DNA of 64,000 nt, taken from positions 18,973-82,972 of the forward strand of contig DASZFO010000134.1 in assembly GCA_035939775.1 (NCBI GenBank). Direction: 5' to 3'. The notes beneath the pieces are model-generated. The model did not search any database. It was not told the origin of the DNA and saw only the letters and a list, made by a program, of their open reading frames with translations. Below, piece by piece: positions 8,702-16,677 of this stretch (position 1 is its first letter; the number at the start of each line of letters is the position of its first letter). Origin of the DNA: Pirellulales bacterium (GTDB lineage: Bacteria > Planctomycetota > Planctomycetia > Pirellulales > DATAWG01). The position numbers were made by a program, and so were the translations under genes.

Positions 8702-9110
8702 GGGCTGCCTAGCTATCGTGGACGGCGCGGGACAGCGCCATAATCTTGCGAAATGCGCGGCGCTTGCTTTATGCGCCCATGGAGCGCAATTCATCGGAGT
8801 TCCGATGCGTGAATTCCGCGGCCAAGGGACGCCAAAAGGCCCAGAATTCTTCCGAATTCGGTTACGGAAATCGCGACGTTCCTCGCCGCTTGCCGCGGCG
8901 TAACCTACGCTTGTGCAAACAGTCGGCGACCGGCCGGCCCCCTCAGGGGTGGATGCGGCGGCTCGGGGTTTCTGCCAAATTCGGAATCCTTAAAACCTTG
9001 CCGTCGCGGCGAGGGTATTAGTTTTCGGCGTTCCAGCGGCGCGTTGTCGGCAGTCGTATGATCGCCGGCCGCCGCTTTAGATTCCCAATTTTTGTCGAGG
9101 AGTTTCCATC
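8702..9110. other. Intergenic region with AATTC-rich words
   Basis: 409 nt without a credible gene. It contains repeated aattc-centred words: gcaattcatcgg, gtgaattccgc, cagaattcttccgaattcgg and ccaaattcgg. A similar pattern occurs at 38305-38376. It must hold the promoter for the gene at 9111, whose GAGGAG Shine-Dalgarno is at 9097-9102. Confidence 0.5.
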
Positions 9111-10772
9111 GTGCGAAAAACATTGCTCTCTTTGTTGGCGGTGGCGTTGATGTTGACTGGCGCCGCCCGCTTGTCCGCCCAGGATAAGCCCGTCGCGATT
9201 CTGTCCGTGGCCAGTTACGACACGTTGCAGGCGGACCTGAAATTCGTCGGTCAATTGGCCGACGCCCCCGATCTCGATAAGAGCCTCGACGGAATCATCG
9301 CCCTGGTGACGCGCGGCCAAGGTCTCAAGGGCCTCGACAAATCCAAGCCGCTCGGCCTGGCGGTGTTCATGGACGGGCAGACCCCCAAGGGCTTCGCGTT
9401 TCTGCCGATCGCCGATCTGAAAGGATTCTTGGCGCTGTTTCCCCAGGTGAACGTGCAAGACAGCGACGGCACGCTCGAGATTCAAGGCCCCAACGGCCCG
9501 CCGGGCTACGCCACGCAGAAGGGAAGCTGGGCGTTCATCAGCAACGACAAGGACACGCTGAAATCCGCTCCCGCCGATCCAGAGAAACTGCTCGGCGATC
9601 TGAGCAAGGACTATGCGATCGCGGTGCAATTCAACGTGCAGAACGTGCCCGCTGATCTGCGCGAGAACGCCACTCAGATCTTCCGAGCGGGCGTCGAAGT
9701 CGGCTTGCAGCAGAAGCCGGGCGAGGACGACATCGCCTATGAGTTCCGCAAGAAGATGGCCCAAGCCCAACTCAAGCAGATGGAGACTTTGATCAAGGAC
9801 CTCGATCAGTTCACGATCGGCTGGGCCATCGATCCGTCGGCGAAGACCACGAATCTCGATATCAGCTTGACCGCGGTTGCCACTTCGCCGATTGCCAAGC
9901 AGTTCGCCGAGATGGCGAATGTGAAGTCGGATTTCGGCGGGTTCCTGCTTCCGGACGCGGCAATAACGCTTAATGTCTGCTCGAAGTTCGATCAGGCCGA
10001 CGCCGATCAAGCGATTGCCCTGATCCAGACTGCACGGACGAAGGCCAACGAAAGCATCGAGAACGACAGCACGATTCCGAACGAGGAAGGGAAGAAGCAG
10101 GCCAAGGAAGTCGTCAGCCAATTGCTCGACGTGGCGGAACACACTGTCAAGTCTGGTAAGCTCGACGGGGGCGCCGCCTTGACGATGGAGCCGAACGCGC
10201 TTTCATTCGCGGCCGGTGGATTTGTCAAGGATGGCCCGTCATTGGAAGCAGCCATCAAGAAGCTGGTGGCCCTCGGGGCGGCCGACCCGAACTTCCCCGT
10301 CGTGAAGTTCGATATTGAAAACCATAACGGGATCAAGATGCACAGCCTCGCGATTCCGATGAACGACGACAACGCCAAGAAAGTCTTCGGCGATACGATG
10401 GATGTCTACATCGGCATCGGCGCCGAGAGCGCCTACGTCGCCTTCGGCAAGAACAGCCTGACGCTGCTCAAGTCGATCATCGACAAGCCGGCCGCCACGG
10501 GCCAAAAGAACTATCCGTTCCAGCTCAACGTGGCGCTCACGCCCATCTTGGAGTTCATCAACTCTACGAATCCAAATCCGGGCGCGATGATGGCAGCGCA
10601 ACTGTTATCGGCCACTCCAGGCAAGGACCACATCCGACTCACCGCCAGCGTGATCACCAACGGCGTGAACTACCGGATTTCGGCGGAGGAAGGCGTGCTC
10701 AAAGCGATCGGCGCCGGAGCGAAGATGGCCAGCGGCATGGCCGGCGGCGGCGGCAGGCGGCCCGGGCGGTAG
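9111..10772 (+). CDS. Exported protein of unknown function
   Basis: 553 aa with a GTG start and good GAGGAG ribosome-binding site. A signal peptide is clear (MRKTLLSLLAVALMLTGAARLSAQ, cleavage near AQ-D). The mature part alternates hydrophobic strands with charged helices. It contains two comparable halves (AVFMDG-FLPIADLKGFLALF and LAIPMNDDNAKKVFGDTMDVYIG-AYVAFGKNSLTLLKSI). The C-terminus is Gly/Arg-rich. I recognise the style of planctomycete secreted proteins but no named domain. The gene is single and is followed by a convincing intrinsic terminator. Confidence 0.85.
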   Translation: MRKTLLSLLAVALMLTGAARLSAQDKPVAILSVASYDTLQADLKFVGQLADAPDLDKSLDGIIALVTRGQGLKGLDKSKPLGLAVFMDGQTPKGFAFLPIADLKGFLALFPQVNVQDSDGTLEIQGPNGPPGYATQKGSWAFISNDKDTLKSAPADPEKLLGDLSKDYAIAVQFNVQNVPADLRENATQIFRAGVEVGLQQKPGEDDIAYEFRKKMAQAQLKQMETLIKDLDQFTIGWAIDPSAKTTNLDISLTAVATSPIAKQFAEMANVKSDFGGFLLPDAAITLNVCSKFDQADADQAIALIQTARTKANESIENDSTIPNEEGKKQAKEVVSQLLDVAEHTVKSGKLDGGAALTMEPNALSFAAGGFVKDGPSLEAAIKKLVALGAADPNFPVVKFDIENHNGIKMHSLAIPMNDDNAKKVFGDTMDVYIGIGAESAYVAFGKNSLTLLKSIIDKPAATGQKNYPFQLNVALTPILEFINSTNPNPGAMMAAQLLSATPGKDHIRLTASVITNGVNYRISAEEGVLKAIGAGAKMASGMAGGGGRRPGR

Positions 10773-10804
10773 TCGCGCGGAAGTCGCCACTTTTATCACC
10801 GAGC

Positions 10805-10843
10805 GCGGCACCGGCGGGAAACCTCGCCGGCGCCGCTTTTTTT
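10805..10843 (+). terminator. Rho-independent terminator
   Basis: A 12-bp GC stem (10805-10816 with 10825-10836, one mismatch) and an 8-nt loop are followed directly by seven T (10837-10843). It lies 33 nt after the stop of the exported-protein gene and before lysA. Confidence 0.85.
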
Positions 10844-10917
10844 GCGCGCCTGCCTGCGCAGCACATCGTATCGAACCACTTCTCTTCGCTGCGGGTTTGC
10901 GGTACGGTTGTGACTAT

Positions 10918-12186
10918 ATGCCTTCCTTCCCGACCATTCGCACTGAAATCGCCGGCGTTCCGGTTGCCGACCTGGCGCGGCAATTCGGCACGCCGACTTA
11001 CATCTACGATTCCGCCAAGATCGTCGAGCGGATCAATGACTTGCGGCAGTTCGACACCATTCGCTATGCCCAAAAGGCTTGCTCGAATCTGGCGATCCTC
11101 GACTTGGTGCTCCGCCAGGGGGCGCTCGTCGATGCCGTGAGCGCTGGGGAAATCCGCCGGGCGCTCTCCGCCGGCTTCCAACCGCATGGCAATCCTCCGC
11201 CGCTGGTCTACACGGCCGACCTCTTCGATCGCGAGACGCTCGATCTGGTAGTCGAACTGGGGCTGCACGTCAACTGCGGCTCTCCCGACATGATCGACCA
11301 ACTCGGTGCGCGCGCTCCCGGCAGCCGAATCACGCTGCGGATCAACCCCGGCTTCGGCCACGGACATAGCCAGAAGACGAACACCGGCGGCGAGCAATCC
11401 AAGCACGGCATCTGGCACGAAGAGCTGACTGACTGCCTGCGCCGGGCCGATCGATATGGCTTGGAGATTGCTGGGCTGCACATGCACATCGGATCGGGGA
11501 CTGATCTCGAACATCTGCGGCACGTTTGCGAAGCGATGGAGCGCATGGCCCGCGAAGTGGGCCGCTCGCTGACCACGATCAGCGCCGGCGGCGGCTTACC
11601 GGTCCCTTATCGCGAGACGCAGTCGTACGTTGATCTCGATGCCTATTTCCAACTCTGGGACCAAGTCCGCTGCCGGCTGGCGGAAGCGTTCGGCCACTCG
11701 CTGACGCTGGAGATCGAACCGGGGCGGTATCTGGTGGCGGAATCAGGTTATCTCTTGACCGAGATTCGCGCGATCAAGCGGATGGGAGACAACACTTTCT
11801 ATCTTGTCGACGCGGGCTTCAACAATCTGGCTCGGCCCATCCTGTACGGGGCGTATCATCCGATGTCGATCGTCCCCGCAAAAGGGAACGGTAGCGATCG
11901 GGCGCTGCGCGATGTGGTGGTCGGCGGGCCACTTTGTGAATCGGGCGACATCTTCACGCAGGAGGAAGGGGGTTTCGTCTCGACGCGCGAGCTGCCGGCC
12001 GCAGAGGTCGGGGAATGGCTCGTGATGGAGGTCGCCGGTGCGTACGGCTTCGTGATGGGCTCGAACTACAATTCAAAGCCGCTCGCCGCTGAATTGCTCA
12101 TCACCGACGGCATGCCGCATTTAGTCCGCTCGCGCCAGACTTTCGAGGACCTCATCCGCGGCGAAACGATCCCACAGCGGGAATGA
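10918..12186 (+). CDS. lysA: Diaminopimelate decarboxylase
   Basis: 422 aa from the ATG at 10918; a TTG 21 nt upstream adds only seven atypical residues. It converts meso-DAP to L-lysine, the last step of lysine synthesis, using PLP. The alanine-racemase-like barrel has the PLP lysine in YAQKACSNLAIL. Further landmarks are LRINPGFGHGH, KHGIWHEEL, GLHMHIGSGTD, the glycine-rich SAGGGLPVPYRE and the EPGRYLVAESG motif. The C-terminal domain has GGPLCESGDIF, whose cysteine belongs to the active site at the dimer interface, and AGAYGFVMGSNYNSKPLAAE. The TGA stop overlaps the first word of a gaatgacgaatg repeat tract. Confidence 0.93.
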   Translation: MPSFPTIRTEIAGVPVADLARQFGTPTYIYDSAKIVERINDLRQFDTIRYAQKACSNLAILDLVLRQGALVDAVSAGEIRRALSAGFQPHGNPPPLVYTADLFDRETLDLVVELGLHVNCGSPDMIDQLGARAPGSRITLRINPGFGHGHSQKTNTGGEQSKHGIWHEELTDCLRRADRYGLEIAGLHMHIGSGTDLEHLRHVCEAMERMAREVGRSLTTISAGGGLPVPYRETQSYVDLDAYFQLWDQVRCRLAEAFGHSLTLEIEPGRYLVAESGYLLTEIRAIKRMGDNTFYLVDAGFNNLARPILYGAYHPMSIVPAKGNGSDRALRDVVVGGPLCESGDIFTQEEGGFVSTRELPAAEVGEWLVMEVAGAYGFVMGSNYNSKPLAAELLITDGMPHLVRSRQTFEDLIRGETIPQRE

Positions 12187-12316
12187 CGAATGTCGAATGA
12201 CGAATGTCTAAAGAAGTCCGAATGACTAATATCTAAGAGCAAGTGCAACGCAAAGTCCATTCGACATTCGGCCTTCGTCATTTTTTAGACATTCGTCATT
12301 AGTCCTTCGTCATTGG
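12183..12316. repeat. Word repeat family B (atgacgaatgtc), inverted pair
   Basis: The left tract (about 12183-12239) repeats atgacgaatg/tcgaatg/tctaa. The right tract (about 12262-12316) repeats the complement (cattcgacattcgg, cgtcattagtcc). Together they form an imperfect inverted repeat between lysA and the convergent sat gene. A second such pair lies at 18309-18475. Confidence 0.85.
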
Positions 12317-12317
12317 C

Positions 12318-13577
12318 CTATTTCCCCGCCATCGCCGCCGCCAAGATCCGCGAGGTGCTTTCGCGCATGATCCGCGGGTCAACCTGCTTGCCTTCCAGCA
12401 ACGTCTTGCGGACGTCCTTGCCGGAGATGAAGACGGGCTTTTCGTCCTTGTGGTTGTCCATCAGATCGACCCGGCCGGACGAATCGTAATAGGCAGCGAA
12501 GCCCACTTTGACCGGCTGAATCTTCAAGTCCCCCTTCAGCTTGCCGAAAATCTCCTGGGCGTCGAAATCGCCCCAGATCGCCGTGCCGTCGTGATATGGG
12601 GCGTCGGCATGTTTGCGGCCGATCACAATGTCGGTGAAGCCGAAATTCTGGCGATAGATCGAGTGCATAATGGCTTCCTTCGGCCCGCCATAAAACATCT
12701 TGATATCCAGCCCGAGCAGGATCACACGATCGGGGACGGATTCGCCGCGCGGTCCCCATAGCGACTGGTCACTATCCCCTTCGCCTAAACCGCGTTGCTC
12801 GATGAGCGCTTCGTAGGTGTGCATCCGCACATCGGCGTCCACGTCGTCTCCCTTGGTCTCGCCGATGAGCGGGTTGAGGCAGGCGCCGGCGTTGTGCCCC
12901 GCCCGCAGCAGCGTTTCGAGACCATAGACGAGCGCATATTCGTGCGCGCGATGCAGCGGATTGCGGGTCTGAAAGGCGACGACCCGATTCCAGCCCTTGC
13001 TGGCCAGCAGTTTGCGGACCTCGCGCGGCGAGAGGACGTATTTGCCGAACTTGGGATGCTTCGGCTGCGGCAGCACGCGGATCGTGCCGCCGAGCAGATG
13101 CGTCTTGTCGGCATCTCCCTTGAGCACCATGTCCGCGCCCGGATGATCCGTGCGCTCGGTGAGATAGACGCTCTTGATGTACTTGGGCTTGTCCCAAGGA
13201 AAGATGTCGTTGATCTCCAGCGCCGCGACAACGGCCCCGGCCGAATTCACCAGCGCCACGCGCTGGCCGACCTTGAGCTGCGCCGCGAGTTCTTTCGTCA
13301 CCGGCAAGGCCAACGGGATCGTCCAGGCATAGAGCTTCCCTTCGTGCTCGATGACCGATTCATCGAGCACCCGATTGTAAGTGGCGGAATTCATCGGGCC
13401 GGTCAGCGGGCTGAGCGCCCCGTCGCCAAATCGATAGACGGTCGAAAGATCGGCGTCGGAGACCGGCACCTTGGGCAGCCCAGCCGCTTCGGCTTGAAAT
13501 CGCCCGATTTCCTCGGCAGCGACAGTGCGACTCAACGGTTCCTTCAAACCACCATGCGGGGGAATCAGATCGGCCAT
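12318..13577 (-). CDS. sat: Sulfate adenylyltransferase (ATP sulfurylase)
   Basis: 419 aa, the length of single-domain ATP sulfurylases without an APS kinase domain. It makes APS from ATP and sulfate, or runs in reverse. The PUA-like N-terminal domain (about 1-165) is followed by the nucleotidyltransferase core. The core has active-site motif [11 protein letters not shown] (about residue 203), [13 protein letters not shown], the [20 protein letters not shown] region and [10 protein letters not shown]. The C-terminus has [23 protein letters not shown]. No cys genes are adjacent, so pathway direction cannot be told from context. Confidence 0.95.
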   Translation of the reverse strand: MADLIPPHGGLKEPLSRTVAAEEIGRFQAEAAGLPKVPVSDADLSTVYRFGDGALSPLTGPMNSATYNRVLDESVIEHEGKLYAWTIPLALPVTKELAAQLKVGQRVALVNSAGAVVAALEINDIFPWDKPKYIKSVYLTERTDHPGADMVLKGDADKTHLLGGTIRVLPQPKHPKFGKYVLSPREVRKLLASKGWNRVVAFQTRNPLHRAHEYALVYGLETLLRAGHNAGACLNPLIGETKGDDVDADVRMHTYEALIEQRGLGEGDSDQSLWGPRGESVPDRVILLGLDIKMFYGGPKEAIMHSIYRQNFGFTDIVIGRKHADAPYHDGTAIWGDFDAQEIFGKLKGDLKIQPVKVGFAAYYDSSGRVDLMDNHKDEKPVFISGKDVRKTLLEGKQVDPRIMRESTSRILAAAMAGK

Positions 13578-13600
13578 AGTTCAATACCTCGTTGGTCAGT

Positions 13601-13658
13601 GTAGTAGGCACACTCCGTGCGCCGTAACCGCGAACGGCACACGGAGTGTGCCTGCTAC
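13601..13658. repeat. Hairpin element family E, copy 1
   Basis: The 24-nt arms 13601-13624 and 13635-13658 match at 22 positions (gtag-aggcacactccgtg-gccg) around a 10-nt centre. A near-identical element at 14466-14524 lies on the other side of rsmG. Confidence 0.9.
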
Positions 13659-13733
13659 TTAGTCTGCGACTATGAAGTGGATCAGTATAGGAAAACCCTT
13701 CCGGCCGAACAACCGTGGGTCACGCCCACGCAA

Positions 13734-14390
13734 TCATTCCCGCGGCCGTATCTCCAGAATCACGCTCTCCGAGTCCGTGCCGGCCAGCGGATACGCCGCG
13801 AGCTTGCTCAGCCGCAATCCTTGCATCAACCGCCGCTCGCGGGCGGCGGCCCGCTCATCGACCCACGATGGTCCCTTGATCAACAGCAAGCGCGAGAATG
13901 AATCCCAATGGGGATTGAACCAGGTCAGCAGCTTCGCCATCGGCGCCACGGCACGGACGACCAGTGTGTCGAACTCTCCGTCGTCCAAGAGATTCTGCGC
14001 CGGCGCATGGCGCACCGCGATCGTCAGTCCGGCCTCTTTAACGATGGCGTCCAGCGCCCTGGCCTTCTTAGCGACCGAATCAGAAAGCGTCACGGCGAGA
14101 TCGGGGCGGATCACGGCCAGCAAAACGCCCGGCAGACCGCCGCCGCTCCCCACGTCGAGCACCCGGTCGCCGGACTCCAGAAACGGCTCCAATTTAACGG
14201 CGTCGATCACGTCACGGCGGACGAACTTTTCATAGTCGGTGTGCCGCGTCAGGTTCAGCCGCTCGTTCCAATCCCAGAGTCGTAGGCAGAAGCGATCGAG
14301 CTGCGCGATTTGATCCTCCGGCAGTTCGATCCCATGCCGCGCCAGCGCGGCGGTGAGCGTGTCGGCGGCAGGATCGGAGGGGAAAGGCAT
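13734..14390 (-). CDS. rsmG: 16S rRNA (guanine-N7) methyltransferase RsmG
   Basis: 218 aa, normal length. RsmG (GidB) methylates G527 of 16S rRNA with SAM; its loss gives low-level streptomycin resistance. Seen are LWDWNERLNLTRH, the SAM-binding motif RVLDVGSGGGLPGVLLAV (about 70-90), motif II DSVAKKARALD and the conserved VVRAVAPMAKLLTW. The C-terminal strand is LLLIKG. It often sits with gidA/parA genes, but here it is alone between two copies of one hairpin element. Confidence 0.93.
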   Translation of the reverse strand: MPFPSDPAADTLTAALARHGIELPEDQIAQLDRFCLRLWDWNERLNLTRHTDYEKFVRRDVIDAVKLEPFLESGDRVLDVGSGGGLPGVLLAVIRPDLAVTLSDSVAKKARALDAIVKEAGLTIAVRHAPAQNLLDDGEFDTLVVRAVAPMAKLLTWFNPHWDSFSRLLLIKGPSWVDERAAARERRLMQGLRLSKLAAYPLAGTDSESVILEIRPRE

Positions 14391-14465
14391 CGACGGTTCG
14401 AAGTCAAAGCCGACGTCCGTTAGCCCCGTGGCTTGCCACGGGATGGAATCGCCGAACGTCGTAAT

Positions 14466-14524
14466 GTAGCAGGCACACTCCGTGTGCCGTCCGCCCGTTG
14501 CGGCACACGGAGTGTGCCTACTAC
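14466..14524. repeat. Hairpin element family E, copy 2
   Basis: The 24-nt arms 14466-14489 and 14501-14524 match at 23 positions around an 11-nt centre. It shares its arms with the copy at 13601-13658. It lies between the rsmG start and the divergent sigma-factor gene, so it may overlap their promoters. Confidence 0.9.
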
Positions 14525-14568
14525 GTTAGCAGTCGCCGCCGCGCCCCGTCGAGGATAAACTGATTACC

Positions 14569-15210
14569 ATGTGGCCGCAATCGCACGAAACGCAAAAGCT
14601 GCTCTCCGACGCTCGGGCCGGAGATGCCGAGGCGGTCAACCGTCTCCTGGAGCGGCATCGAGCGGCGCTGCGACGGATGATCGACCTGCGAATGGATCAC
14701 CTCGTGCAGCGGCGCGTCGATGCCAGCGACATTGTGCAGGACGTGCTGATCGAGGCCCATCGCCGACTGCAAGACTATCTTGAAGACCCGGTCATGCCGT
14801 TTCATCTCTGGCTGCGCCACATGGCCCGGGATCGACTGATTGACGCCCATCGGCGGCACCGGGTGGCGGCGCGGCGCAGCGTCGACCGCGAGCAGCCGCT
14901 GGTGGCCGCCGCCTTCCTCGACCGTTCGACGCTCGATCTGGCCGGCGAGCTGAAAGACCCCGAACTCACCCCGGCCGCCGCCGCGACCTGGCATGAGCTA
15001 CAAATCCGCTTCCAACAAGCGATCGACACGATGGACGAACAAGACCGCGAGGTCGTGCTCCTGCGCCACTTCGAGCATCTCTCGAACGGCGATGTCGCCG
15101 AAGTCCTCGGCCTCAGCGAACCCGCCGCCGGCATGCGCTACCTCCGCGCGATGCGCCGGCTGCGCGTGAAGCTACAGGCACCGAAAGATGAACAGGCGGA
15201 CGACAAATGA
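14569..15210 (+). CDS. ECF-type RNA polymerase sigma factor
   Basis: 213 aa. Region 2 contains LLERHRAALRRMIDLRM and the VDASDIVQDVLIEAHRRL core with WLRHMARDRLIDAHRRHR, which contacts the -10 element. A linker of about 50 residues leads to region 4: MDEQDREVVLLRHFEHLSNGDVAEVLGLSEPAAGMRYLRAMRRLR, a helix-turn-helix for the -35 element. The A-AEPAAGMRYLRA type is familiar from planctomycete sigma factors encoded just upstream of a Ser/Thr kinase. Here the kinase is present but displaced by about 1.4 kb of unrelated genes. No anti-sigma factor is visible. Confidence 0.92.
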   Translation: MWPQSHETQKLLSDARAGDAEAVNRLLERHRAALRRMIDLRMDHLVQRRVDASDIVQDVLIEAHRRLQDYLEDPVMPFHLWLRHMARDRLIDAHRRHRVAARRSVDREQPLVAAAFLDRSTLDLAGELKDPELTPAAAATWHELQIRFQQAIDTMDEQDREVVLLRHFEHLSNGDVAEVLGLSEPAAGMRYLRAMRRLRVKLQAPKDEQADDK

Positions 15211-15307
15211 AAGGTGGCTTGTTGAAGGGGTTTTCGATCGATGGAACTAGCGGTGGACTGCCCGTCGCGGAACTCTACATTTCGATCGCGGAAATACGTC
15301 AGATGAG

Positions 15308-15877
15308 ATGATGGCGAAGCCAACTATGCGATACCACTTGCGATTAAAGGAGTTTGCCGCTCAGCGTGACCTTGAAGTAGAAGAGGAAGGGTCCGATCTC
15401 TCAATTTACTCGCACTGCAAGCGTTATCGGTACGCATTCGCTAGGACGTGGTTGGCAAAGGGGCCCGTGATGCTTTGGGTGATGATCAATCCCGGCACTG
15501 GTGACACTGAGAAGCGGCGGCGACCGACCCTCGAGAGATGTATCAACTTCACGCGCTCGTGGGTCTCCGATCCAGCCGGGATAATGCTCGCCAATTTATT
15601 TGCCGTTAGGACCAAGAAGGCGAATGGACTCCGCAGCATTCAGGATCGAGATCGAGTCGGACAGCACAACTATGACACGTTGGACCTGTTGAGCAAAATC
15701 GTTAAACCTAAATGCACGATCTTCGCCTGGGGCAATTGGGGTGCGCGATACCCGCTGCCGGTCGCGGTGATTCGATTGTTCCGCGAGCCGCAATGCTTAG
15801 GCTTAGCGGCGAAGGATCAGCCGTGTCATCCGCTTCCAGTGCCAGGCAAAACCACCCCGGTGCCATACCTGCTCTAA
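15308..15877 (+). CDS. DUF1643 family protein
   Basis: 189 aa with two adjacent ATG codons as possible starts. The central segment VMINPGTGDTEKRRRPTLERC, then AGIMLANLFAVRTK and the later FAWGNWGARY, matches the DUF1643 pattern (NPS-AD--DPT--RC, L-VVNLFA-R). That family is found in phages, plasmids and accessory regions. No biochemical role is established that I know of. Its neighbours, a toxin-antitoxin pair between a sigma factor and its presumed kinase, suggest cargo acquired by transfer. Confidence 0.75.
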   Translation: MMAKPTMRYHLRLKEFAAQRDLEVEEEGSDLSIYSHCKRYRYAFARTWLAKGPVMLWVMINPGTGDTEKRRRPTLERCINFTRSWVSDPAGIMLANLFAVRTKKANGLRSIQDRDRVGQHNYDTLDLLSKIVKPKCTIFAWGNWGARYPLPVAVIRLFREPQCLGLAAKDQPCHPLPVPGKTTPVPYLL

Positions 15878-15995
15878 TAGAGTATTTCGCGGTATACTTT
15901 GATCGAGCGGGCGCGCCGCAGAGCTTAAATAAGCCGGCTTTGTGTTGAACCTCCACTTGGCGTTCAGCATGAAATACAATTTACGGAGTTTTCCC

Positions 15996-16226
15996 ATGAA
16001 AGAGTTGACTCGCATTACCCTCGATCCGGCCGTCATGGGTGGCAAGGCATGCATCCGCGGCTTGCGGGTCACCGTTGGAACAGTCGTCGGGATGCTGGCG
16101 GCGGGACGGTCGCGGAGCGAAATCCTCACGGCATACCCCTATCTAGAGCCTGAAGACATCGACGAAGCACTGGCGTATGCGGCTTGGCGCGTCGAGGAGC
16201 GAGAGGTCCCGCTGGCTACCGCATGA
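15996..16226 (+). CDS. DUF433 antitoxin
   Basis: 76 aa from the ATG at 15996, chosen because CGGAG (15984-15988) precedes it at 7 nt. An earlier in-frame start at 15942 lacks one. The signature is ITLDPAVMGGKACIRGLRVTVGTVVGML followed by a helix-turn-helix ending LEPEDIDEALAYAA. DUF433 (COG2442) proteins are the DNA-binding antitoxin partners of PIN-like DUF5615 proteins. The stop overlaps the start of the downstream gene (ATGA), as usual for such pairs. They are likely co-transcribed and autoregulated. Confidence 0.88.
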   Translation: MKELTRITLDPAVMGGKACIRGLRVTVGTVVGMLAAGRSRSEILTAYPYLEPEDIDEALAYAAWRVEEREVPLATA

Positions 16227-16591
16227 GCATCAAAATCGTGATCGACATGAATCTGTCTCCCGATTGGGCGCCAGTGCTTGAGCATCACGGTTGGCCGGCG
16301 GTCCATTGGTCCAAGGTAGGCGATCCGCGAGCCATTGACCGGGTCATCATGGACTGGGCGACCGCGAATGACTACGTCGTGTTTACTCACGACCTGGATT
16401 TCGGCACGATTCTGGCCCTGACTCACGCGCAGGGGCCAAGTGTGCTTCAAGTTCGGGCCGAAGATGTGTTGCCGGACCATCTGGAAGGCGTAGTGGTCGC
16501 AGCTCTCAAACAGCACGATGCCGACTTGGCTTCGGGCGCTCTCGTCGTAGTCGACGAACGAAAATGCCGAGTTCGCGTCTTGCCCATTTGA
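16223..16591 (+). CDS. DUF5615 PIN-like toxin
   Basis: 122 aa from the ATG at 16223, which overlaps the antitoxin stop by 4 nt. It opens MSIKIVIDMNLSPDWAPVL (first acidic residue D8 or so). The GDPRAIDRVIMDWA segment follows, then VFTHDLDFGTI, giving the acidic cluster of a PIN-fold nuclease. This is COG4634, predicted toxin of DUF433/DUF5615 modules. RNase activity is inferred from the fold only. The last codons run into the region where the kinase could have a longer but poor start. Confidence 0.85.
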   Translation: MSIKIVIDMNLSPDWAPVLEHHGWPAVHWSKVGDPRAIDRVIMDWATANDYVVFTHDLDFGTILALTHAQGPSVLQVRAEDVLPDHLEGVVVAALKQHDADLASGALVVVDERKCRVRVLPI

Positions 16592-16677
16592 TGGCGCATC
16601 CATGCCCACGCCGACCTGCTGACGCAGGTGCCCGCATGGGTATGGCGCCCAATTCAGCCCAAAATCCAATTCGACTG

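Noticed and set aside
16564..16677. Upstream ATG of the Ser/Thr kinase overlapping the PIN-like gene
   Set aside because: It adds Pro/Arg-rich residues not seen in the family. The kinase module begins normally at 16678.
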